Notes under the pieces: generated by a model
What the model saw: the letters and a program-made list of their open reading frames with translations, nothing else
Database searches by the model: none
Told to the model about the DNA's origin: nothing
Origin: Chloroflexota bacterium
GTDB lineage: Bacteria; Chloroflexota; Dehalococcoidia; JACPPY01
DNA: 7,366 bases
Direction: 5' to 3'
Assembly: GCA_016189825.1 (NCBI GenBank)
Contig: JACPRR010000039.1
Span: 1-7,366 of the forward strand
Shown here: one piece after another, positions 1-5,735 of the stretch
How positions within the stretch are numbered: position 1 is the stretch's first letter
How the letters are laid out: every line of letters begins with the position of its first letter
Made by a program: the position numbers and the translations under genes

Positions 1-1017
1 ATCCTGGAGTCACGAAAGCAGGGGAAAGACATTCTTTCCGTGATCATCGGGCAGGAGGAGGCGAAGGAGAAGATACTGGCCTCAGTGCTCTCCGGGCATC
101 ACCTGCTGATTGAGGGGCCTCCGGGGATCGGCAAGACAACGCTGACCAGGAATATCGCGTTCGCCTTGCCTCCGGTGAAGGCGGTGAAGGGCTGCCCCTA
201 CCATTGCGATCCGAGCGCGCCGGTCTGCCCGACGTGCAAGACCAAGGCGGAGGCCGGCGAGAAGCTGGAGGTCGAGGAAGTCAGCGGCCAGAAGCGGTTC
301 GTCCGGATACAGGGCTCGCCGGACCTGACGGCGGAAGACCTGCTGGGGGATATCGATCCGAGCATGGCCTTCAAGTATGGCCCGCAGGACTACCGCTCTT
401 TCACTCCGGGAAAGCTCCTCCGCGGCAACCGCGGCGTTGTATTCTTTGACGAAATCAACCGCGTGCCGGAGAAGCTGCAGAACGCGTTGCTCGAGGTGCT
501 CGAAGAGGGGATCGCGACCATTGGTCCCTACGACGTTGACTACCCGGCGAATTTCGTGATGATCGCAACGATGAACCCGAGGGAGCATGCCGGCGTGGAA
601 GAGCTTGCCGATGTCCTTCTGGACCGTTTCGACGTGGTCAAGATGACCTATCCGGAGACGGCAGAGAGGGAGACCGCAATCATAAAGCGGTACGGCATGA
701 AGTTCGAGGGTGTGACGATGCCGGAAGAAGTAGTGAGAACGATCGTCAAGCTGGTCCGGTCCACCCGGGAAGAGCCCTGGAGCAAGGAACTTGACCAGCC
801 GGCATCGGTCAGGGCCGGGCTTTCTCTCTATGAGAAGGTGCAGGCACTGGCGCTGCTCCGGGGTTCGAATGCCGCGGCTGTCGAGGACATCAAGCGAGTG
901 GCCACGTCCGCGCTGGGCAGCCGTGTGAAGCCGTCCCCGGAGTCGAAATACTACGACGATGCCTTCGGTTTCGTCGAGGAACTTACTGCGAAAGTATTGG
1001 AGGAGGTGGGGGCTTGA
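1..1017 (+). CDS. ChlI/MoxR-like AAA+ ATPase, putative metal-centre maturation motor (5' end cut by window)
   Basis: AAA+ ATPase of the magnesium-chelatase ChlI/MoxR type. Numbering from the first in-window start, GTG at 40: Walker A GPPGIGKTT 26-34, Walker B with intact D137-E138, sensor 1 N179 in ATMNP, candidate arginine finger R196 in LLDRFD, sensor-2-like R258 in SVRAGLSL. All ATPase residues therefore look functional. Four cysteines (C52, C56, C63, C66; CxxxCx6CxxC) follow Walker A and may bind a metal; similar cysteines occur in some archaeal-type ChlI homologues. The frame stays open to base 1, and the residues before the GTG (ILESRKQ-GKDIL) resemble the N-terminus of the ChlD-like protein at 3209 (ILKRLTSNGRDVI). 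I therefore infer that the true start lies upstream and give the CDS as 5' partial. It overlaps cooC by four bases (TTGA). Its likely partner is the AAA-VWA protein at 3209-5425. Its substrate is unknown; nickel delivery or remodelling of CODH/ACS is inferred from the neighbours. Confidence 0.88.
   Translation: MLESRKQGKDILSVIIGQEEAKEKILASVLSGHHLLIEGPPGIGKTTLTRNIAFALPPVKAVKGCPYHCDPSAPVCPTCKTKAEAGEKLEVEEVSGQKRFVRIQGSPDLTAEDLLGDIDPSMAFKYGPQDYRSFTPGKLLRGNRGVVFFDEINRVPEKLQNALLEVLEEGIATIGPYDVDYPANFVMIATMNPREHAGVEELADVLLDRFDVVKMTYPETAERETAIIKRYGMKFEGVTMPEEVVRTIVKLVRSTREEPWSKELDQPASVRAGLSLYEKVQALALLRGSNAAAVEDIKRVATSALGSRVKPSPESKYYDDAFGFVEELTAKVLEEVGA
999..1007 (+). promoter_or_regulatory. Ribosome binding site for cooC
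   Basis: GGAGGAGGT ends six bases before the TTG at 1014. It lies inside the end of the upstream ATPase gene and selects the TTG that overlaps the upstream TGA stop, so the two genes are probably translationally coupled. Confidence 0.8.
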
Positions 1018-1787
1018 GCGGGCTTGGCTTTACCGTCGCTGTGTCCGGGAAGGGTGGCGTGGGGAAGACGATGCTCTCGACCCTGATGATACGCTATTTC
1101 GCGAAGAAGGGTAGCACGCTGGCTATCGATGCCGACCCGGACTCGAATCTTCCCTGGGCATTGGGGGTGCCGGTGGTCAAGGATGTCGGGCATACGAGGG
1201 AAATGATAGCGCAGGCTCCGGCGCGCAGCGCCGTGGCCGGGGACAAGGCCTCCGCCTTTGAAAACGCGCTGCACGAAGTGGTCCAGGAGGCTGATGATTT
1301 CGACATCGTTGTCATGGGGCGCTCGGAGGGGGCGGGCTGTTACTGCGCCATCAACCACATTCTGCGGGACGTCATAGATGCCAGGGCGGCTAACTACGAC
1401 TACACGTTCATTGACACCGAGGCCGGCCTCGAGCACCTGAGCCGTCGCACCACGCGCGATGTCGATCTCATGGTGGTGGTCACGGAGCCCACGTTGAACG
1501 GCATACTCACTGCGAAGAGGGTGCATGACCTGGCGAAGGAAATTGACATCGGATTCGGCAGGATCATGGTCCTGGCCAACAAGGTCACCGACGAGACCAG
1601 GCCGATGGCGGAGAAGCTGGCGAGGGAATACGGGCTGAAGATCGATTTCTTCGTGCCATTCGATCCAGCGGTCGGCCTTCAGGACGCCATGGGGAAACCG
1701 ATGTACCAACTGGCGGAGGACTCGCCGGCGTCAAAGGCGGTCACGGAGTTTTGCGAGATCATCCAGAGCACGGTGCTGACGGCCTGA
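1014..1787 (+). CDS. cooC: CooC/AcsF-type ATPase for nickel insertion into CODH/ACS
   Basis: MinD/ParA-superfamily P-loop ATPase, 257 aa, the usual length for CooC. The deviant Walker A motif KGGVGKT is at residues 13-19, with its signature lysine K13. The IDADPDSNLPWALG stretch and the later FIDTEAGLEHLSRR segment are typical of CooC. The C109-Y-C111 motif (GAGCYCAINH) matches the CxC pair at which CooC dimers bind metal. CooC proteins use ATP-driven dimerisation to deliver nickel to the CODH C-cluster; the close relative AcsF does so for the ACS A-cluster. Sequence alone does not say which centre is served here, but cdhC begins 12 bases downstream and cdhA lies later in the same run. The start is TTG at 1014, chosen for the strong RBS and the four-base overlap with the ATPase gene. 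The gene ends in TGA, which here must be a true stop because the next gene has its own RBS and start. Confidence 0.92.
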   Translation: MSGLGFTVAVSGKGGVGKTMLSTLMIRYFAKKGSTLAIDADPDSNLPWALGVPVVKDVGHTREMIAQAPARSAVAGDKASAFENALHEVVQEADDFDIVVMGRSEGAGCYCAINHILRDVIDARAANYDYTFIDTEAGLEHLSRRTTRDVDLMVVVTEPTLNGILTAKRVHDLAKEIDIGFGRIMVLANKVTDETRPMAEKLAREYGLKIDFFVPFDPAVGLQDAMGKPMYQLAEDSPASKAVTEFCEIIQSTVLTA

Positions 1788-1792
1788 AGGAG
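1787..1792 (+). promoter_or_regulatory. Ribosome binding site for cdhC
   Basis: AAGGAG, beginning in the last base of the cooC stop codon and ending seven bases before the TTG at 1800. It favours that TTG over the next in-frame ATG at 1842, which has no comparable site upstream. Confidence 0.75.
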
Positions 1793-1799
1793 CGGGACT

Positions 1800-3203
1800 T
1801 TGGTTACCGGACAAATCAAACCATGGTACACGAGCGTTCGTATGCCGAAGGGCAGGGTGTTCCAGTTGGATACCGATCTGGACAATCTATACGCGGGTTT
1901 GGAGGACCTGGGCATCGGCCCGCGCTATGCCGGCGAGATACGCAAGGGACAGTGGTATGTGGAGCTTGGCGGACCGAAGCACCAGTACAAGTCATACCAG
2001 ACTATGGAGGTGATGAGGAGTCCCGAGGATGTTGTTGACGGGCGGGTCGAGATTGTCGGGCCGGAGCTGAACGAGATTCCGGTCGAAACCTCACTGCCGT
2101 TCTGCCTCCACGTAAGGGCCTGGGGCCCGGAGCTTCAGGAGGACCTCACCGAGTTCGTCGAGCGCGGGACCTTTCTGGCACTGCTGTTCATGGAAGGGTG
2201 GGGAATCGTCGGCGCAAGGGATATGATCTGGCTGCGCGTTTCCAAAGAAGTGGCGCCGAGGATGAGCTTCCTCAAGATGGCGCAGGCGATTCGCGCGAGC
2301 ACGATTTCGTTGTGCCCGATCGTAGAGAAGATGGAGATCAAGTGGGTGATAGCGACGCCGGAGGTGGGCGGGCGGGAGCTCATCGCGGCGATGATGGCGG
2401 AGATCAAGCCGAAATGGGAAGCGCTAGATGCGCGCACCAAGGGGTTGAGCGATGAAGAGGTGGATACTTTTTACGGCTGCACCATCTGCAAGATGATCGC
2501 GCCGAACCACGCCTGCATCATCACGCCAGGACTGGTGCCCTATTGCGGCATCCTTTCGTATTTCGCTGCCAAGGCCATGTACGCGGTAGACCCGTACGGA
2601 TATGTCTTCGAGGTGCCGCGCGGCCAGACCATCGACCTGGTGGCGGGAAGGTACACCGGCGTGGACGACACGATATGGGACAGGTCGGACCACAAACACA
2701 AGATATTCCACCTGCATAGTTGTATCAAGTACCCGACAACCAACTGAGGCTGATTCGAGGCAGTAGCCTACTACATCCCTCAGGTTGATGGGATAGGAAT
2801 CGCGGCCCGAAGGTATTTTGGCAATACTCCCCTGGGGATACCCTTCAGTAAACTGTGCGGCTTGATGAGCGGCGGGGTGCAGAACCACGGCTTCAAGGGT
2901 GTCTCGGTGGGCTCGATGCGCGAGCCCAAGTTCCTGCAAGGCGATGGGGGATGGGACCGCATCGTGTGGATGCCGAAAGACGTCAAGGCAGAGGTGGCCG
3001 ATTCAATACCGGAAGAGGTATACAGCAAGATAGCTACGGAGGAGGACTGCATCGATCCAGCAGACCTCGAAAAATGGCTGGCCGAGAAGAAACACCCGGT
3101 TGTGGACAAATACTGGAGAGATGGCAAGCCAGTCCCGCTGGAGGTGCCCCTGCCGAACCAACCGTGGCCTGATGAAATGCCTGTGGGGAGGGAGGAAGAT
3201 TAG
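1800..3203 (+). CDS. cdhC: Acetyl-CoA synthase beta subunit CdhC, candidate selenoprotein with Sec316-Gly317-Sec318
   Basis: Acetyl-CoA synthase subunit that joins CO, a corrinoid-bound methyl group and CoA at the Ni-Ni-Fe4S4 A-cluster. Reading through TGA at 2745 and 2751 gives 467 aa, the usual length of archaeal CdhC, which lacks the N-terminal CODH-binding region of clostridial AcsB. The Fe4S4 ligands are C227, C230, C239 and C249, with the same spacing as Moorella ACS (506, 509, 518, 528). The TGAs are codons 316 and 318, matching Cys595 and Cys597, which bind the distal nickel. Flanks on both sides are family sequence: KYPTTN before, and FEAVAYYIPQVDGIG, DGGWDRIVWMPK and EKKHPVV after. 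The frame does not change, so this is not a frameshift. Known for the family: Cys-Gly-Cys here is essentially invariant. Inferred: both TGAs encode selenocysteine. Alternatives are Cys insertion at UGA or a double-nonsense pseudogene. The gene ends in TAG, five bases before the next gene. Confidence 0.9.
2745..2747 (+). other. In-frame TGA, proposed selenocysteine codon 316
   Basis: In-frame TGA at the position of the first cysteine of the A-cluster Cys-Gly-Cys motif, 67 residues after C249. The frame before it ends in YPTTN, where Moorella ACS has YPHTS from memory. The loop of the downstream stem-loop begins 34 bases after this codon. Confidence 0.8.
2751..2753 (+). other. In-frame TGA, proposed selenocysteine codon 318
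   Basis: Second in-frame TGA, one glycine codon (GGC) after the first, at the position of the second cysteine of the motif. FEAVAYYIPQVDGIG follows at once in the same frame, matching conserved ACS sequence. The loop of the stem-loop begins 28 bases after this codon. Confidence 0.8.
2767..2797 (+). promoter_or_regulatory. SECIS-like stem-loop downstream of the double TGA
   Basis: Paired by eye. Upper stem: 2775-2779 (ATCCC) with 2790-2794 (GGGAT), a bulged U at 2789, then U2780-A2788 and C2781-G2787. The five-base apical loop is AGGUU (2782-2786). An outer stem of CCU (2767-2769) with AGG (2795-2797) can form across a 5' internal loop. Bacterial SECIS elements lie within the coding region shortly after UGA, with a short upper stem and a G in the first two loop bases; E. 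coli fdhF has GGUC in its loop and a bulged U, though on the other strand. The loop lies within the distance from either TGA that is usual for bacterial SECIS elements. The protein sequence here is itself conserved, so some pairing could be chance. Confidence 0.6.
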
Positions 3204-3207
3204 GTGG
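3202..3207 (+). promoter_or_regulatory. Possible ribosome binding site for the ChlD-like gene
   Basis: AGGTGG overlaps the cdhC TAG stop. It is almost in contact with the GTG at 3209 but seven bases before an in-frame GTG at 3215, so 3215 may be the real start. A GGAGG-type stretch at 3188-3196 could instead serve 3209 with long spacing. Confidence 0.45.
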
Positions 3208-3208
3208 G

Positions 3209-5425
3209 GTGCCAGTGGTAAAGGATGAAATCCTCAAGAGGCTGACTTCGAACGGGCGGGACGTAATCGAAGGGTTGTTCAGCGGTCTTGAGGTCGGCAG
3301 CAACGACGTAGAGGAAATACTCAGCACGCTGGTGACGGGGCACCATCTCCTCATACTCGGGCCTCCCGGGTCGGGGAAGACCGCTGTGGCCAACCGGCTG
3401 GGCACCCTGCTGGGCGACATCGAAGTCGTCGAGGGCTGTCCGGTGAACTGCGCGCCCGGGGATGCTTACTGCCCCTGGTGTCTGGAGCGAAAGCGCAACG
3501 GCGAGCCGTTGAAGACAGTAGTTGTCAGGGGCTCCGACCGTTTGAAGAAGATCCAGGGCGGCAGCGAGGTCACGCCAGAGGACATGGTGGGCTCGATCGA
3601 CCCCGAATCGGCGCTGGCTCATGGCATCCACTCGGTGTCTGCTTTTTCACCCGGGAAACTGCTCAGGGCAAACAAGGGCGTCCTTGTAGTCGACTTCATC
3701 GACCGCATGCCGGAAAGAGCGCTCAACACGCTGCTCTATGCGCTCGAAGGTGGCCGGGTCAACCTCGGCGCCTACGACGAGCAGTTGGACCTGGACATCC
3801 TGGTCGTAGCCACTGGCAGTCCTAAGATGCTCGAGTTTCTTCCCCTTGGCGTCCTGGAGTACTTCGATATCGTGACCCTTGGCTATGTGGACGATCCCGC
3901 TGTCGAGACCAGGATCGACCATGACAACCTGGAGAGAAGGCCGGCAGGTCAGATGCTGGACGACATAACGCTTGCCAGGGCGGTCGAGATAGCGAATCTC
4001 ACCAGGTCGCACAGCGAAATCGAGCGAGGAATCAGCACCAGGGGTTCGATGCGCTACACTGAGCTTCTGGCGTCCATGCAGGAAATGGGCGTTGGCGGCC
4101 GTGAGGAGATGCTGCGCGGCGCCGCGTTTTCCACGTTGCCTCACCGGCTTCAGCTCGCCCCTCATGCTGACCTCCCCGGCAAACGGGACCAGGTTATCCA
4201 GGAAATACTGGACGAGGTGCTTGGAGGCAAACAGAAGGTCGAGACGCTTGATTTTTCCCGGGACGACCTGATGAGCCTGGTGGAAGAAATCGCCAGGGAA
4301 GACAAGTTCCGCAAGCCGCTCAAGTACGGGGCGTTCGACATCCTTTTGAAGCGCGTGCAGCGCTTCCCGGAATCGAAGCTGGCGGAGATGGTCCGGGCAA
4401 TGAGCTCCCGTATGGAGGAGCTGTACCCAGATCGGTACCGGAAAGACAACGTGACTGAAGAGCTCCTGATGGATATCGAGGAAAGCCGCAAACGCGAGGA
4501 GCGGATAACGAAGCTCAGGAAAGCAATGGAGCTGGACGCTCTGAGCCAGACAATCGGCTATCTGGAACAGCACAAGATACTGGAAAAAGGCAAACAGGGG
4601 TGGGAATTGAGCCGCAAGGGGCTTTCGTTGCTGCTCGAACGGCTTACCCCGAAGCTGGTAACCAGCTCAGTCTATGGATATGGCAAACACACCACAGGCA
4701 AGAAGCTTTCCATTGGCATCGGCCGGGAGGTCGGCATCCGGCATTTCCGTTTTGGCGACAAGTACAAGGATGTAACCGTCAAGAACTCCATCCGAGAGGC
4801 CATCCGCAATCACCGCAACCAGGTGACCAAGGATGACATCATGGTCGTGACCAGGGATGTGCGGACCAGCATGGATGTGATACTGGTCGTTGATCTGTCC
4901 GGAACAATGAGGCAACTTGAGAAACTGTGGCACGCCAAGGAGTGCTCCATTGCGCTTTCGCTGGCGGCCTCGCAGTTCAAGGACCGGGTTGGCGTTGTCT
5001 CTTTCTCCAACATGGCGGACGTCGTAGTCGACATCACCGCGAATCCCTACCGCCTGACACGGCGGGTCATCGACCTCGAGCTGCATCCCAACTCGTTCAC
5101 CAACATCGGGTACGGTATATTGAAGGCGATGCAACTCTTCAGCTATCACCGGCGCAGCAAGGCGTCCCAGCACATGATCGTGATATCGGACGGCGACGCC
5201 ACCGCGCCCCATCCCTCTCCCAAGAAGTATGCACTCAGGCAGGCGACCAGGGCAGCGAAGAAAGGCATCACGATCTCGACGATCTGCATCAACGAGGAGT
5301 CGGCAGACCCGGAGCTGATGCGGCGCATTGCCAGGATCGGAAAGGGCAGGATCTACTACATCGGCGAGGAAGCGTTAACCGCGGCAATCCTGGAGGAGAG
5401 GATGGCGGCGAAGGCTACCTTGTAG
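3209..5425 (+). CDS. ChlD-like protein: degenerate AAA+ domain plus VWA (MIDAS) domain
   Basis: 738-aa two-domain protein built like the magnesium-chelatase D subunit. The N-terminal AAA+ domain keeps Walker A (GPPGSGKT, 51-58) but has lost key catalytic residues: Walker B reads VVDFID with F163 in place of the catalytic Glu, sensor 1 Asn is S204 (ATGSP), and the arginine-finger position is Y218 (LEYFD, against LDRFD in the upstream ATPase). It shares the CxxxCx6CxxC insert (C77, C81, C88, C91) with that ATPase. A charged region (about 390-440) and a winged-helix-like stretch (HKILEK, then GWELSRKGL) lead to a C-terminal VWA domain with MIDAS residues D562-x-S564-x-T566, T631 and D661. In Mg-chelatase and in CoxD/CoxE, NorQ/NorD and CbbQ/CbbO pairs, such a protein links an active AAA+ ring to a metal-enzyme target. 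By position the target here is CODH/ACS (inference). The start may be GTG 3209 or 3215. The stop is TAG. Confidence 0.88.
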   Translation: MPVVKDEILKRLTSNGRDVIEGLFSGLEVGSNDVEEILSTLVTGHHLLILGPPGSGKTAVANRLGTLLGDIEVVEGCPVNCAPGDAYCPWCLERKRNGEPLKTVVVRGSDRLKKIQGGSEVTPEDMVGSIDPESALAHGIHSVSAFSPGKLLRANKGVLVVDFIDRMPERALNTLLYALEGGRVNLGAYDEQLDLDILVVATGSPKMLEFLPLGVLEYFDIVTLGYVDDPAVETRIDHDNLERRPAGQMLDDITLARAVEIANLTRSHSEIERGISTRGSMRYTELLASMQEMGVGGREEMLRGAAFSTLPHRLQLAPHADLPGKRDQVIQEILDEVLGGKQKVETLDFSRDDLMSLVEEIAREDKFRKPLKYGAFDILLKRVQRFPESKLAEMVRAMSSRMEELYPDRYRKDNVTEELLMDIEESRKREERITKLRKAMELDALSQTIGYLEQHKILEKGKQGWELSRKGLSLLLERLTPKLVTSSVYGYGKHTTGKKLSIGIGREVGIRHFRFGDKYKDVTVKNSIREAIRNHRNQVTKDDIMVVTRDVRTSMDVILVVDLSGTMRQLEKLWHAKECSIALSLAASQFKDRVGVVSFSNMADVVVDITANPYRLTRRVIDLELHPNSFTNIGYGILKAMQLFSYHRRSKASQHMIVISDGDATAPHPSPKKYALRQATRAAKKGITISTICINEESADPELMRRIARIGKGRIYYIGEEALTAAILEERMAAKATL

Positions 5426-5426
5426 C

Positions 5427-5433
5427 GGGAGGA
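5427..5433 (+). promoter_or_regulatory. Ribosome binding site for the small Cys-rich gene
   Basis: GGGAGGA, ending four bases before the ATG at 5438 and directly after the TAG of the ChlD-like gene. It supports translation of the 75-residue ORF. Confidence 0.7.
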
Positions 5434-5437
5434 TATC

Positions 5438-5665
5438 ATGGGTACCGAGACCGGGATCTGCGGCGTTTGCGCCAGGAACGAGGCCGCGCGGGAGTGCAGC
5501 GAGTGCGGCATCCCGCTCTGCGATATCTGCGCGAAGGAAGTGCTCCTGCAGGATGTGAGCCCTGGCTCGATGGTGAAACCGGGGGTTTCCACTTCCCCCC
5601 TGCGGGCGGGGTCCAGGAAGAAGAAGGTCTGTCCGAAGTGCATGGAAGAAGCCGACTTCATGTAA
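5438..5665 (+). CDS. Small protein with four CxxC pairs, probable zinc-binding or metallochaperone-like
   Basis: 75-aa protein with eight cysteines in four CxxC pairs: C8/C11, C20/C23, C28/C31 and C65/C68. The first three form a compact N-terminal cluster (CGVC, CSEC, CDIC) resembling a treble-clef or B-box-type zinc-binding fold. The last lies in a basic C-terminal segment (SRKKKVCPKC). Between them is a low-complexity linker rich in Gly, Ser and Pro. There is no signal peptide or membrane segment, so it is cytoplasmic. I do not recognise a named family. It begins 12 bases after the ChlD-like gene with a good RBS and ATG, and ends in TAA before a 70-base gap and cdhA. Its place in the run suggests a role in CODH/ACS maturation, such as metal or cluster handling or an adaptor to the AAA-VWA motor; this is inference only. 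The RBS and even cysteine pattern argue that it is a real gene. Confidence 0.75.
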   Translation: MGTETGICGVCARNEAARECSECGIPLCDICAKEVLLQDVSPGSMVKPGVSTSPLRAGSRKKKVCPKCMEEADFM

Positions 5666-5671
5666 CACCGG

Positions 5672-5707
5672 AGGCGTATGCAATGCGTGGGTGTATGCGA
5701 TACGCCC
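5672..5707 (+). repeat. Imperfect palindrome, REP-like intergenic hairpin
   Basis: In the 70-base gap before cdhA, 5673-5682 (GGCGTATGCA) pairs with 5696-5706 (TGCGATACGCC) as a 10-bp stem with one bulged G at 5699 and a 13-base loop. On the - strand the downstream flank reads GTAGGGGCGTAT, which resembles the short palindromic repeats scattered between genes in many bacterial genomes (from memory). No U tract follows, so it is not a classical terminator. It could act in mRNA processing or stability at the boundary with cdhA. Confidence 0.55.
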
Positions 5708-5723
5708 CTACGGTCGTAACCTG

Positions 5724-5730
5724 AAAGGAG
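5724..5730 (+). promoter_or_regulatory. Ribosome binding site for cdhA
   Basis: AAAGGAG, ending five bases before the ATG at 5736. It is a near-ideal site and fixes the start of cdhA. Confidence 0.85.
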
Positions 5731-5735
5731 TCCAT

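Noticed and set aside
951..1709. 252-aa open frame on the - strand
   Set aside because: It is antisense to cooC, has no recognisable motifs and is a shadow of the real gene.
2745..2753. Genome-wide reassignment of TGA (Trp or Gly code)
   Set aside because: TGA ends the first ATPase gene (1015-1017) and cooC (1785-1787), each overlapping or directly followed by the RBS or start of the next gene. No other in-frame TGA appears in the coding regions, and the family residue at both sites is Cys, not Trp or Gly.
2740..2760. Frameshift or assembly error at the cdhC interruption
   Set aside because: Both halves are in the same frame, so no insertion or deletion is needed. Two separate substitution errors, each changing a cysteine codon to TGA, would be required.
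2745..2861. cdhC as a pseudogene or as two separate genes (about 315 aa plus a shorter downstream ORF)
   Set aside because: The frame is continuous, family sequence runs right up to and immediately after the TGAs, and only the two nickel-ligand codons are affected. A start inside the second half (TTG 2862) would omit conserved sequence and has no convincing RBS.
3647..4573. 308-aa open frame on the - strand
   Set aside because: It lies wholly inside the ChlD-like gene, whose AAA+ motifs are clear, and it has no recognisable domain. It is a by-product of GC-rich codon use.
5672..5707. Intergenic hairpin as a Rho-independent terminator
   Set aside because: No run of T follows the stem and the strong cdhA RBS lies just downstream, so a repeat or processing element fits better.
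4927..5724. 265-aa + strand frame running through the VWA region and past the small gene
   Set aside because: It is out of frame with the MIDAS-bearing gene and with the Cys-rich gene. The translation is low complexity with no domain.
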